From contig NC_085107.1 in assembly GCF_030269925.1 (NCBI RefSeq), positions 434,001 through 498,000 on the forward strand: DNA of 64,000 nt, given 5' to 3'. Source of the DNA: Bombyx mori. Its lineage: Eukaryota > Arthropoda > Insecta > Lepidoptera > Bombycidae. Shown one piece after another: positions 35,318 through 49,718 of the stretch. Below the pieces are notes generated by a model. That model was not told the DNA's origin. It did not search any database and saw only the letters and a program-made list of their open reading frames with translations. Both the position numbers and the translations under genes were made by a program. The number at the start of each line of letters is the position of its first letter. The stretch's first letter is position 1.

Positions 35318-38300
35318 TCAGGGATTATCGAAAAAGTTTTTACAGGTGCACTCCTGATTCTCTCCGTCGCCGTCTCCGGTGCTAGAAGCCGTCCTCCTGA
35401 GGGACTGCACCTGCGTCTGCAGACCGAGGATCCGGAGCTGGGCCTGCTCGAAGTTCTCCGTCAGACGCTTCATTTGCCAGTGCAATCGGTTTTTCAGCTA
35501 CAAACAATAATAGGTTGGGGAAAAAGTCTTTTCGCATTAAAGTATGTATGAACTTGTAATAGAATCTCTTTGGCTATACTATTTGTATCTGGCTGGCTTT
35601 GGTATCATTAAAAGTTTAAATTTTAAAGACGATAATTCCAAATTCAAAGTAGGAAAATGTGTGATTTTTATTTATTTATATTCGTATTGTCAATATGAGG
35701 GAATGTAATGAAGAAGAAATTTGATACATTTTAAAATTTTGCTACAAAAAAGGTAAAAATGCAACGCAAGCCGTGAAAAAAATTTGCGATGTTTATGGAC
35801 CTAGTGCAGTGTCTGTGAGAGTAGCACAAATTACAAATTTGGTTAAAGCGTTTTCAATCCGGAAATCTTGATGTCAAAGATGCACGTCGCTCTGGTCGCC
35901 CTATTACGGATAAAATGGATGCCATATTTGAAAAAGTGGAGCAAGATCGGCATATTAGTAGTTACGACGTAGCTGAAGAACTGGAAATTGACCACGAAAC
36001 AGTTTTGGTGCATTTGAAAAAAAACTGGGTATTATTATACATTAGTCATGCAATTGGTATCGTCGTGTCTTAAATGTGGTGTGTTGTGGACTACATCATC
36101 ATCGTCATCATCTCAGCCTGTCCACTGCTAAAGATAGGCCTCTCCAACTGATATCCAGTGAGCCACTTCTTCGATGTTTTGAATTGGTCGAAGTCAAATC
36201 CATAAGCAATAATAGTAGAATCCAAACAAAAATTACTTTTATTTCCAGGTGCTTGTTTCAAATCCGATGTTAAGGTAAATCCAAAAGTATGTCCGTTCAA
36301 TCCAATTAGTCAATCCGGGGAGTACAATCCTTTCAATAGACAGTGAATAAACAAAGACGTCGTCTGCCACAAACCTCTTCCCGTTCCTTCTCGGCGGTGC
36401 TGACTTGTGCCCTGGAGGCCGCCAGCTGTCGTTCCAGCTCTGCTACCGTGGTTTGGAGGCACCTGTACGCAGGTTAGCAACAGGTCATTATTGAGCCGGA
36501 TAAAACAAAGCTATGCTCCGTCGCCCTTTTGAGCTGTAGCTATTCCTACCTAACTATCTCCTTAATGATCAGAAATACACCGGACAAGAGTTTTAAGTTT
36601 AGTGTTATGTTTTTTTTTTATTGCTTAGATGGGTGGACGAGCTTACAGACCACCTGGTGTTGAGTGGTTACTGGAGCCCATAGACATCTACAACGTAAAT
36701 GCGCCACCCACCTTGAGATATAAGTACTAAGATCTCAGTATAGTTACAACGGCTGCCCTACCCTTCAGACCGAAACGCATTACTGCTTCACGGCAGAAAT
36801 AGGTAAGGCGGTGGTACCTACCCGCGCGGACTCACAAGAGGTCTTACCACCAGTAAAACCAGTGTTAGTGCAATAATATATGTAATCACTTACTTCCGCA
36901 CAGTTTCCGTTTGCTCGTGGGCTCTCTGCAGCGCCCGCGAGGCCTCGTCCCTGGTGCGGTCCAACTCTCCCCCAAGCTGGGCACATTCGTGCATCTTCTC
37001 TTGAAGCCGCTTCTCATTAGCTAATGCAGATTCTTCAGTTCTGATCACGCTGGCTCTGAATGCGAAAACATTTTAAAATGTAACTCTTAGACTAGAGCTC
37101 ACAGTTTTGAGTCGGTCACTAGACTCACTTCCCAAGACAGAATACTAAAGATATGCCTACGAGACGGACGTCAGCGTATCGGTCCCGCACCGTGAGTCAT
37201 CTTGTGTTCTTATCGAAATGAACAGTCTTTTTGAGTTCGTAGTTTGTATCTTCTAGTCCAGAAGCGGACTAGCCATTGACCCTCATTGTGAGGAGCGACT
37301 CCCAGTTAGCAGCCTCAGCCTCGCAGTCAGTGAGGGTCAGCTTTATACAGCTAACCCTCACTGACTTGACTCTTTTGAAATCGTAAATCTTAACTTACTT
37401 GAGTCTTTCTATTTCACTCTTTAAGCTGATGTTATTCTCCGCGAGTTGTGATATTCTCTGGTTAAGAAGTGCCATTTGTTTCTCGTCCCCACCGCGTTCC
37501 GGAGGTTTTTCCGGGGGCTTCAGGCTATTATGTAGCAACACGTGAACCTGAAGGAAATCGAAGTCAGGACAACTCGCATGACAAGTAGGATCCTATGGCT
37601 AATTTCACAAACAGGCATAAGAGTACACTGAGTTCACACCGTTTGGTCCTTATTACCACGGCCGATTTCGCTTTGACTTTGTCCAAACAAGTCCTCCTGT
37701 GTTAATGTCATTGTTGTTACTAAGTACAGTGAGTACAGGTACCGGAAAATGTGTACTACCTTCTCCCGTGCGCAGTTGAGCTCCCTAGCGAGCTGCTCTG
37801 CGTTGTGCTCAGCGATGGCCTGCGCTTGCTGAGCGTCCTTCAGCCTCATCTGAGTCGCTTTCAACAGATCGGGGATCGGAGCCAACTCTTGGAGTTTCTC
37901 TTGGAACTTCAGCTGGTTTCATTGTCAAATATTATTTAGTATACCTTTTATAACTATTTAAAAAACAAAAGGAAGGTCTACAAATCATCTGAACTTAACG
38001 ATTATCAATACTCCCTTCAAGGCTCGTTAGAAGTACTCTTTAATTTATTGCGAAACACTTTATTATTCATTCATCATTACTCATGCAAAATATATTTGAG
38101 TTCATGAATATTCTCAATTCCGCGGATTTACGCCACACATTCATTAAATTGCTTTGTAAAATGGGCGAGCAGTAGTTCCAAAGCTATCGAGACTTCAGCC
38201 TGTCATCACCATGAGGTGGCCACTCAGAGCTCCGCAGAGTCTCCGGGCTCCGAACACCGAACGGTCTATTCGTCTAGATACACTAATTAAGAATTATGAC

Positions 38301-41300
38301 AGCAACATTAATTATACGAATTCAACTGTCGTCCAAAATGGCCAAGACACAATTATACCTTAACCCTTTGAATTTCCAAGTTGATCTGTTCGCTTATTCT
38401 GGTGTTGTCCATATCCATCATGTCCATCTGTCGGCGCTGCTCTTCCACCAGCTGCTGAGCTTGCAGATACTAATGTACAGAATACCAATAAATATCTTCA
38501 AGTTGAGAAGGACTCATTTATGCTAATTCCCTAATACCTTAAGGTTTATTTTACGTTGTCAAATATATTATTTATCGTATAACAATCAGAGGAATCTATG
38601 ATATAGCACTTTTTATATATATATCCACGGTGAAGAAATAATATCGTGTAATAAAAATCAAACCCGCAAAATTATAATTTGCGTAATTACTGGTGGTAGG
38701 ACCTCTTGTGAGTCGGCGCGAGTAGGTACCACCGCCTTGCCTACTCCTGCCGTGAAGCAGTAATACGTTTCGGCTTGAAGGGCGGGGTAGCCGTTGTAAC
38801 TATACTGAGACCTTAGAACTTATATCTCAAGGTGGGTGGCGCATTTACGTTGTAGATGTCTATGGGCTCCAGTAACCACTTAACATCAGGTGGGCTGTGA
38901 GTTCGTCCACCCATCTAAGCAATAAAAATAAAAAAAAATGTGTAATATGTGTCTAGGAATGTAATTAATAATATTAATCTAGATCCGAATGTCGGTTATT
39001 TTCTGAGTTTCCAGTAACCAAGGAAATGTATCCTCAATGAATTGATTACTGAGTGATAGAAAATAAAATTTCATAATATAATCATTATTGTAAATATCTC
39101 ACATACACGCCATAACAGAGGACCATACACACCATCTACTATAGATGCGAACTTTACCTTGACTCTATAATCCTGGAGCTGATCATTCTGCTCTTTCATC
39201 AGGGTCCTCAATTCGTCTATCTCCTCCCTTGCTTCCCGGTAGCACTGCTTCAGTGCCCTGACGTTCACCTCCTGTTCGAACGCTTGCTCTTTGGACCCCA
39301 TCAACATATTGGTGTGCGTTGCAAGACCTTCGAATTTCATCTCCAACTCCCTCAGCTTGTTCTGGGTCTCGCGGTGCTGGCATCGCTCTTTCTCTAACTC
39401 CTCTTTCTTCTTAACTAGTTCCGCTCGTAGCATCGCACACTAAACACAATACAGAAGAGTTTAGACTCTTCTGAATGATCAAACTTCAATGATAATTTTA
39501 CTATTCATAAGATAATATCGCACATCCAGTTTGTTGTTGAATACCCTGTCAGCGTGTACGATCTAACAGCACCTCGGTTGGGACTTGATACGAGGGCGGG
39601 TTATACCATACTGGTAAGTAAACATCAGAAACGGAAGTATCTTGCTAGTATTCATCGTGAAGGAGACAAATGAAACTTGGACAATACTAAAGGACTGCTT
39701 TATATCACGAGCCGTAGTCGATTCGCTCGACGGATGACGTCATTATGGTATGGTATGGTACGGTATGCGGCCCGCGGGCTACAGCGTCCCGCATACCTAC
39801 TGACTTAAATAATTGTGAACATTACTTCGGTGACTTTAGTCTTGAAATTCTCTTCAGTCTGCCGGAGCTGTATCCCAAGCTTTTGTGCTTCTTTCTCGGC
39901 TGGGGTCTAATGACAAATCAAACAGTCAGCACTGAACCAAACAAGCTACTGTAAGAAAAATGTAACATCAGTATTAGAATGGGTGAAGGAAACTTAATTC
40001 CACCCGTTCCTGTCTTCGGGGATTGGATCCCGTCGTCGCTAGACAGATAAGTTCAAAGCCTCTGTTGCTTTGGATAAGGTCTTCTAATGTAAGTGAATAT
40101 AAGTTTGAAATTTAGTCTTCGCTGTCACCACATCATCCATTTCAATATGTACATATGTCACACAATCGGATGTCTGGAATAAATTAATTTATTCAATTAA
40201 ACTAGCCATTCCCACTCCACAGTTACACATAGCTTGCGAGAACAATATAGTCGTCAAGGCATGGACCGTCCCAATCATAGCTACCCAGTTGGCGGAAGAG
40301 CTTCCCGTTGCGATACACACGGACAAACAATGTGACTAACCGGCGGCGCGTTCGGGTTGCACGTGGCGGGACACGGCGGACACACGCCGCACTGCAAACA
40401 AACCAACCATTTACTTCATCGCCTTAAAACCATTAATTAAGCAATTACGTAGGCAGTCAGTGTACGAATCCCCCAGCCAGGCACCTACCAGGTGAAATAC
40501 GTTTTACTGTACTGTATGTTTTCGAATTACTTCCAATATGAAGGCATACCATTGTGTACTTAACCAAAAAACTCACGGGTAGAGCGTCTTATGAGCACGC
40601 GTGGTTAGATACCGACATTTATTTTTAACATGAAGCAGTAACGCGTTTAAGTTTGAAGGGTGGGGCAATCGTTTTACTGTAAAAGCTGCCACTAAGAACT
40701 CACACAAAACAGAGTCTCAAGGTGGATGGCGGCCTCTATGTTGGTGATGTCTATGGGCGCAATTTATCATTTAGCACTAGGTAGGCCGTGATCTCAGTCA
40801 TCAGTCTAAGCAATAAAATTAATCCGTTATTCTCGGTAGTACGCCTTCGTTCACAAAGAGATCCAGGGCTGTTTTCTGAATTTTCATCCAAAAATCTGCT
40901 GATCAACGTTGCCCTTAGCATTGTGTACCCGCTCCAACGAACGAATGGTGTGTATGAACAGTGAAAACGTCTTACCGCTCTCGACATCGGCGGAACAGGA
41001 GGACCTCCGGCCTGAAACAGATTTTACGTTGGACAACTACAACACTAAATATTTGGATTGTGGTTTTAGAACTTCTCTTGATCGTTCGGAGTCCGCTGAG
41101 CGCCTGCTCGTGTCTGACAGTGTGCACCGACTAGTGGGGTGGCAACGACTATGTCACTAGCAGTCAATTGGGTGATTCCGTCCGCTCCTCACACATACAA
41201 ACACATATCAAAGTCCATTTATCATTCTACAATATCATGTTTATGTAGCTCTCTCAGCCGCTGTGTACAAGTTCCTGATGCACTTTTCTTATCCGTTTCA

Positions 41301-44300
41301 ACAATTGCATTTAATGACCGCGGTAGCAAACCTCATATCTCAAGATGTGCTCCGGCAACCGCTAAACACAAGTGGGCTGTGAATTAACATCTTGATTTCC
41401 TACTCCTTAAATGAGAACGTAGAATGGTTTTGCGTCAGAACTAGGTAAAGTATAAAAGTAGTGCATACGGGTTGTTCAAAGCAAGTATTCTGTCCGCCCC
41501 CGCCGCGACACGCTCCGGCGGCACACTTCACGGACTCCATTTCGACCTGGATGTGCCGCACCTCGGTCTCTAACTCCAGAAGCTGCTTCTCCTGTTCCGA
41601 AAATGCCTAATGTATCATCTGAATGATAAATTCATTTACAAGTTCAATCTAAAGTCATGTCTAGCAACTATTTTCTAAAACTACTTAAGATTTTTTAAAT
41701 AATTTTCCTTAAATTCTATAAAGTTCAAACTAATACGAAGTTTTTTTTTATTGCTTAGTGTGGACGAGCTCACAGCCCACCTGGTATTAAGTGCTTACTG
41801 GAGCCCATAGACATCTACAACATAAATGCCAACACCCACCTTAAGATATCAGTTCTAAGGTCTCAGCATAGTTACAACGGCTGCCCCACCCCTCAAACCG
41901 AAACGAATTACTGCTTCACGGCAGAAATAGGCGGGGTGGTGGTACCTACCCGTGCGGACTCACAAGAGGTCCTGTCACCAATTATGCAAATTATAATTTT
42001 GCGGGTTGAATTTTATTACACTATGTTATTCCTTCATCGTGGAAGTCAATCGTGAACATTTGTTAAGTACTTATTTCATTAGAAAAATTGGTACCCACCT
42101 GCGGTGCACCGAACGACTTATCCTTTAGGCCACTACGACTTCAAAACAACAACTTTAAAATGAGCTTATTGTTAAAGTATTTATTGATTGACAGTAAAGC
42201 TTACGAGATCAACAGACGAACATTTGTAGTCTTCTAGTTTATTAATTAGTTCCTGAGCTTGTGTTACATCAAATACTCGATTATCCTGTTTATATAAATG
42301 TGTATATTTAGTAGCTAGTTACACGACATAAGCCTTAACGATATCCTTTGTCTGCTTTAGACGGTCAGAGCTTCGAACCTAAGAAACTATTAATATAGAC
42401 GCTTTTCAATCTCAGAGCGTTTTGTATTTGCTGTAAATGTGGGCGGAACATAACAGAGCGCCATCCTTTGTCTTGAAAAATAAATACTCCTTTATATTAA
42501 TATCTTTTATGAAATTACTTTACTCGACAGCCGAGTTCGCAGCTCAACCCAGGCTGAATGATCATTCAAGACACTACAATGGGAATGTTAATCTTGGGAT
42601 TGGAGGGTGAAGTCTGTATCGTATGTTGTATTCTACAAATAAAGGCCGCCTCATTCCTTAAGCATGGAAGCTTGGTTGTGGGCAGACATAGGCAGCACTG
42701 TGGTCAGCATGCCAAATTATGCAAGCTCACTGTGACACAGATCACTATGCAATCATAAAACATCGACAGGCCCGAAGCCATCCTTCTATCGTGAAAATCG
42801 AATTTAGCAAAATTGTTCTAACCGAGACTCTTCATAAACTTCAGTTGTAAAAATATCAATGAATGCTTATTAAAAATACACAGAACCTGTTCGCAAATTT
42901 CTATATTTTCATGATTTTCGCATCTGTTGTCCTGGACTACAACGCCGGCGTCACCCTTCAAAAAAAAAACGGGTTTATAAAAATGAATTACTGACATACG
43001 CGTGTTTTCGGCTTATAGTAGTATATTTTAAGACAGACATAATACATAATGCTCATAACATAGTTTTATCTCAATCATTGTATAAATATCAACACCGACA
43101 GGTAACTAATAATAATTACAGTAGACAGGATGCGAAAAGGACGCTGCAAATCAATAAGCGTCGCTAACACGGGGCGCCCAGGGGAGACGGGGTGGCCCGG
43201 CGAGACTTCGCTAATTATTTTAAACCGACTCAGAAAAAGAGAAGCCTCTGGATCCGGTGCATATAGGTATACCTTGGAAAATAATGGACAAAGCTGTCTC
43301 CAAAAAAAAGATCAAAAGATAATAAGCAATATATCAAGATACCGAATATTAAGTTCTAAGCATAATTTGAAATCATGGTATAAACTCTTAACCCAAAACT
43401 CATCCCTGGCTCCAAGCCCTGACGACGATAGCACTCCAAGTGCGGAACTGTTTGTTAACTAAACAAATACCTTTGGATTATTCTTATGAATTTTCTCAAG
43501 TAGCGCACAGTTTTCTTTACTCAATAACTTCAACTCCCCTTGCAACCTTTTTATTTGAGCGCGACATGTCTCCAAATTCTGATCTTTGGTCATCAATTCT
43601 TTGTACAAAATATACCTGAAACGTTACACTTACCTTATTTCGTCCATTTTTTTTATAATTATTTTAAAATTATGTATGTGTGTCTAAAATTATTTATTTT
43701 TATTGAATGTCACACGTCAAACTGATATTCCGTATTTGAAAAACTGTCGTAACCTCTGAGAGTTTATATGTTTAAATGTATGTTACAAAAGTTTTCAAAA
43801 TGTCCACTCAATTTTCCCATTTGATATCGGTTTCATACGAACCAAACAAATGTACGTATCGTTTGTAAATTAAGATCAAGTTACAAAAAAGCGGGGTACG
43901 TTCTACGGAAAATAAGATCCGATAAAAGAAAATCTTACAGGATAAGCTGATGCGGTTGATGATCACGACCCGCAATATTGGGGATATTTATAATATTTTT
44001 TTAGTTTAGGAACTGTCCTTGGATAGCTGTGACCTAGGATGGGAAACAATCACTTTTTTGTCTTAGACCTATCTGCTTCATTATGGATCATACTGTTGCT
44101 TATCACAAGAAAATAGCCATAAAGCTAGTTTCAAGGAAAACATTTATAGAGCTTCGTCGAAGAGCTTTTTACGTACATTGAAGAATCGGGGCTCAAGCAG
44201 AAACGACCGAAAACCACATTATTGGCGAGGGGTACGCTTGTGGCGATACATAGAATTCAATTTGTTTTTATTAACAACGTTAAAATGGCTCAAATATTTT

Positions 44301-47300
44301 CAAAACAAGACAGACAAAAGTTGTAAGGCTAACTTTTATTGCGATTAGTCTTTTGCGTTAAATTGCATAAATTTAAAGAGAGGTTGAATCAAATCGTTTT
44401 CTATTCACCAGTAACAGTAATTGACTAACTCATATAGACCCGGCCGTAATTAATATATTAAATTTGAATACTGGTTAATAAGCTCAAAGATGTGAGATAG
44501 CAGAGTTAGGTCAGATATGTGTTTCAAATAAAAGTTTTTATTCCTAGTGGTTGTTTTATTGAAAAATAGTCTTTACGAAGTAAGGTTGCTAGGATACGCC
44601 ATATTGAAAAGTTAATCAATAAACTGCAGGACGACGAGGTGCGGGTACAGTGGGGGCACGGGGTGCGGGGCGGGAACTGGGTGCAAGCGAGATGAGGGTG
44701 GTGGAGAAAACCTGCCATCGGTAGCAAACCTAACTCCGATATTAACATTATTAAAAATAAAGACATGTCCTTGTTGGAGGTAGTATCTTTATCAAAGATA
44801 TTTTGGGAGTAAGTGTACTCGTCCTTGTCTCGTATTTATTTGTACCGAACAAAAACAGTTTCACTGTAAAAAATTGCGCCAAGTCCACGTTTATAAAACT
44901 CATCTCAATAACATTTGCACTTTACAAAAAAAAGAAGACTTCAATAGCTTTCATTCTCTACAAAAATATGTGAAATACAAAAAAATACCAAGAAACCGTC
45001 ATAAAGATGAAAAATTAAAAAAAAAATTGTTGAAAATTTAAAAATAAAAAAATATAAATTTTATCGTACTTGGCGCGCGTCATTGAGTACCCCAAATTTT
45101 TCAAGATAAATGAACATCCTTTCAATGTTTAGAAATTTATAAGTAGGTCAACCTATGAAATGCATAAATGTAATTAATGAATTATTATTTCATAATAAGT
45201 TTTACAAAAGTTAAGTAAAATCGACATCTCATACGTATGTTATTTGAATTTTTTTCATTTCCCACTCATCTTTTATGATTTGAACTAAACACCCTCTCGT
45301 GTTCGCTTATACAAATACAAACTACTTACGAGTCGATACGTATGTATACGTTGGCTTCAAAACATTTGAAAAAATTCTCAAAGATGTTTTTCAAAGGGTA
45401 GAAAAGAATAATAAAGTTTCAGCTGAATCTAAAGGGGTCGGACGCAAAAGTGGTCGATTTGGCATATAATAGCCCATAGGTATATAGTAAAACCCAGACC
45501 CCTCCCCCGGTTATCCTTCAGGAGAAGGCAGCTTGGGATCGAGTTTGCCTGGCCCTTAAGGCCAAAAATATAAATTTCACGAATGCCCGTAACCTCGCGA
45601 ACGGCATTCAAATTAAGGTTCAAACACCCGACGACCATAGGGCCCTCTCTTCTTACCTCCGTAAGGAACGTATAAGTTTCCATACTTATACGCTCCAGGA
45701 GGAGCGCGAACTCCGCGTTGTAATACGCGGAATCCCTAAAGAGTTAGATGTAGAGCTCGTCAAGGCCGATCTGTTAGAACAGGGCTTTCCAGTGAATTCT
45801 GTGCACCGTATGCACACCGGTCGCGGTAGGGAGCCATATAATATGGTTCTAGTCACCCTCCAGCCTACCCCCGAGGGTAAGAAAATCTTCAACACACAGA
45901 CCGTCTGTAGGCTCTCCGGTATCGCCATCGAAGCCCCCCATAAAAAAGGCACTCCTAGCCAGTGCCATAACTGTCAATTGTACGGGCACTCTTCCCGTAA
46001 CTGTCACGCGCGCCCCCGATGTGTTAAGTGTTTGGGCGATCACGCCACGGCCCTCTGCGCTCGCGACCAAAAAACCGCGACGGAACCGCCTAGCTGCGTC
46101 CTGTGTCGAACACAGGGTCACCCCGCGAATTACCGTGGTTGCCCCCGAGCCCCTAAAATAAATCGCCGCGTCGCCCGCCAAAACCGCCTCCGAGCTTCCG
46201 GCCCAGACATCAAAGCCTCGGCACCCTCTGCGTCGCAGGCTAAGCCAGCGTTCGTTCCGGCGGCGGTGCCCAGTGTCTCGGCCTGGGCAAAACCGCTGCC
46301 GTACACGAACACGGCTACAACTCCCTCCTCCGCGATTCGTCCCGCCCCCGCGACTCGTCCCTCTCCCGCGACTTGCCCTCCGACCGCGTCCGAAAATCTC
46401 GCTTTAGCGATCGACTTCTTTCAGTCGATCAACTTTGAGCGCGTTAACGCTTTGGGCGACGCCATTCGCGCTGCCTCCACTGCACAACACTTTATCGCCG
46501 TTGTGCAGGAATACGCCGACGTATACGCGTCATTAAATACGTACGTCCTCCCCTCACTCCGCCGGTAATCAATGGCGTATATAAGTAGAATAAAGCCCCT
46601 ATCCGTAACGATAGGATTTTTTAACGCTTACGGTCTCGCAAATCAACGTGATCAGGTTTCTGACTTTTTGCGTGACCATCAAATTGATATATTTTTAGTG
46701 CAGGAGACCCTACTTAAGCCCGCGCGCCGTGACCCTAAAATCGCGAACTATAACATGGTCAGGAACGACAGGCTCTCTGCCCGTGGTGGTGGTACCGTCA
46801 TTTACTATAGAAGAGCCCTGCATTGCGTCCCGCTCGATCCTCCCGCGCTCGCTAATATCGAAGCATCAGTGTGCCGAATCTCACTGACGGGACACGCGCC
46901 GATCGTTATCGCGTCCGTTTATCTTCCACCGGATAAGATCGTTCTAAGCAGTGATATCGAGGCGCTGCTCGGCATGGGGAGCTCTGTCATTCTGGCGGGC
47001 GACCTAAATTGTAAACACATCAGGTGGAACTCACACACCACAACCCCGAATGGCAGGCGGCTTGACGCGTTAGTCGATGATCTCGCCTTCGATGTCGTCG
47101 CTCCGCTAACCCCGACTCACTACCCGCTAAATATCGCGCATCGCCCGGATATACTCGACATAGCGTTATTAAAAAACGTAACTCTGCGCTTACACTCGAT
47201 CGAAGTAGTTTCAGAGTTAGATTCAGACCACCGTCCCGTCGTTATGAAGCTCGGTCGCGCTCCCGATTCCGTTCCCGTCACGAGGACTGTGGTGGATTGG

Positions 47301-49679
47301 CACACGCTGGGCATCAGCCTGGCTGAATCTGATCCTCCATCGCTCCCGTTTAACCCGGACTCTATCCCGTCTCCTCAGGATACCGCTGAAGCCATAGACA
47401 TCTTAACGTCACACATCACCTCGACATTAGATAGGTCATCGAAACAAGTTGTAGCGGAGGACTTCCTTCACCGCTTCAAATTGTCCGACGATATTAGGGA
47501 ACTCCTTAGAGCTAAGAACGCCTCGATACGCGCTTACGACAGGTATCCTACCGCGGAAAATCGTAGTCGAATGCGTGCCCTACAACGCGACGTAAAGTCT
47601 CGCATCGCCGAAGTCCGAGATGCCAGATGGTCTGATTTCTTAGAAGGACTCGCGCCCTCCCAAAGTTCTTACTACCGCTTAGCTCGTACTCTCAAATCGG
47701 ATACGGTAGTAGCTATGCCCCCCCTCGTAGGCCCCTCAGGCCGACTCGCGGCGTTCGATGATGACGAAAAAGCAGAGCTGCTGGCCGATACATTGCAAAC
47801 CCAGTGCACGCCCAGCACTCAATCCGTGGACCCCGTTCATGTAGAATTAGTAGACAGTGAGGTAGAACGCAGAGCCTCCTTGCCACCATCGGATGCGTTA
47901 CCACCCGTCACCCCGATGGAAGTTAAAGACTTGATCAAAGACCTACGTCCTCGCAAGGCTCCCGGTTCCGACGGTATATCTAACCGCGTTATTAAACTTC
48001 TACCCGTCCAACTCATCGTGATGTTGGCATCTATTTTCAATGCCGCTATGGCGAACTGTATCTTTCCCGCGGTGTGGAAAGAAGCGGACGTTATCGGCAT
48101 ACATAAACCCGGTAAACCAAAAAATCATCCGACCAGCTACCGCCCGATTAGCCTCCTCATGTCTCTAGGCAAACTGTATGAGCGTCTGCTCTACAAACGC
48201 CTCAGAGACTTCGTCTCATCCAAGGGCATTCTCATCGATGAACAATTCGGATTCCGTACAAATCACTCATGCGTTCAACAGGTGCACCGCCTCACGGAGC
48301 ACATTCTTGTGGGGCTTAATCGACCAAAACCGTTATACACGGGAGCTCTCTTCTTCGACGTCGCAAAAGCGTTCGACAAAGTCTGGCACAATGGTTTGAT
48401 TTTCAAACTATTCAACATGGGCGTGCCGGATAGTCTCGTGCTCATCATACGGGACTTCTTGTCGAACCGCTCTTTTCGATATCGAGTCGAGGGAACCCGC
48501 TCCTCCCCACGACCTCTCACAGCTGGAGTCCCGCAAGGCTCTGTCCTCTCACCCCTCCTATTTAGCTTATTCGTCAACGATATTCCCCGGTCGCCGCCGA
48601 CCCATTTAGCTTTATTCGCCGACGACACGACTGTTTACTATTCTAGTAGAAATAAGTCCCTAATCGCGAAGAAGCTTCAGAGCGCAGCCCTAGCCCTAGG
48701 ACAGTGGTTCCGAAAATGGCGCATAGACATCAACCCAGCGAAAAGTACTGCGGTGCTATTTCAGAGGGGAAGCTCCACACGGATTTCCTCCCGGATTAGG
48801 AGGAGGAATCTCACACCCCCGATTACTCTCTTTAGACAACCCATACCCTGGGCCAGGAAGGTCAAGTACCTGGGCGTTACCCTGGATGCATCGATGACAT
48901 TCCGCCCGCATATAAAATCAGTCCGTGACCGTGCCGCGTTTATTCTCGGTAGACTCTACCCCATGATCTGTAAGCGGAGTAAAATGTCCCTTCGGAACAA
49001 GGTGACACTTTACAAAACTTGCATAAGGCCCGTCATGACTTACGCGAGTGTGGTGTTCGCTCACGCGGCCCGCACACACATAGACACCCTCCAATCCCTA
49101 CAATCCCGCTTTTGCAGGTTAGCTGTCGGGGCTCCGTGGTTCGTGAGGAACGTTGACCTACACGACGACCTGGGCCTCGAATCAATTCGGAAATACATGA
49201 AGTCAGCGTCGGAACGATACTTCGATAAGGCTATGCGTCATGATAATCGCCTTATCGTTGCCGCCGCTGACTACTCCCCGAATCCTGATCATGCAGGAGC
49301 CAGTCACCGTCGACGCCCTAGACACGTCCTTACGGATCCATCAGATCCAATAACCTTTGCATTAGATGCCTTCAGCTCTAATACTAGGGGCAGGCTTAGG
49401 GACCCCGGTAACCGTACTCGTCGAACTCGACAAAGAGGTCGACGTGCAACCTAACCCATGCATCAGCCCGCTGAGTTTCTCGCCGGATCTTCTCAGCGGG
49501 TCGCGATTCCGATCCGGTAGTAGATTCATTCGCGAAACAATTGCTCTTGAGTTGTTAGGTCTCCTTCGGAGGCGCTCGGGCAGTTGTTAGCAAATCCCAC
49601 CCCTCTTGGCTGAGCCTTTGCTCGCCCACCTGTCCTGGTGAAACTGGAAAGGCCTTCGGGCCACCAGTAAACTTTCAAT

Positions 49680-49718
<39 letters not shown>

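Noticed and set aside
41260..41390. Another SINE copy
   Set aside because: Only a few words (AAGTGGGCTGTGAATTAAC) resemble the SINE tail; too little to call.
43130..43462. Plus-strand 110-codon frame as a gene
   Set aside because: It lies in a short intron of the minus-strand coiled-coil gene, has no domain, and its first part is low-complexity GC-rich sequence.
44524..44766. Minus-strand Cys/Pro-rich frame as coding
   Set aside because: GC-rich low-complexity sequence without splice signals in phase with the neighbouring exons.
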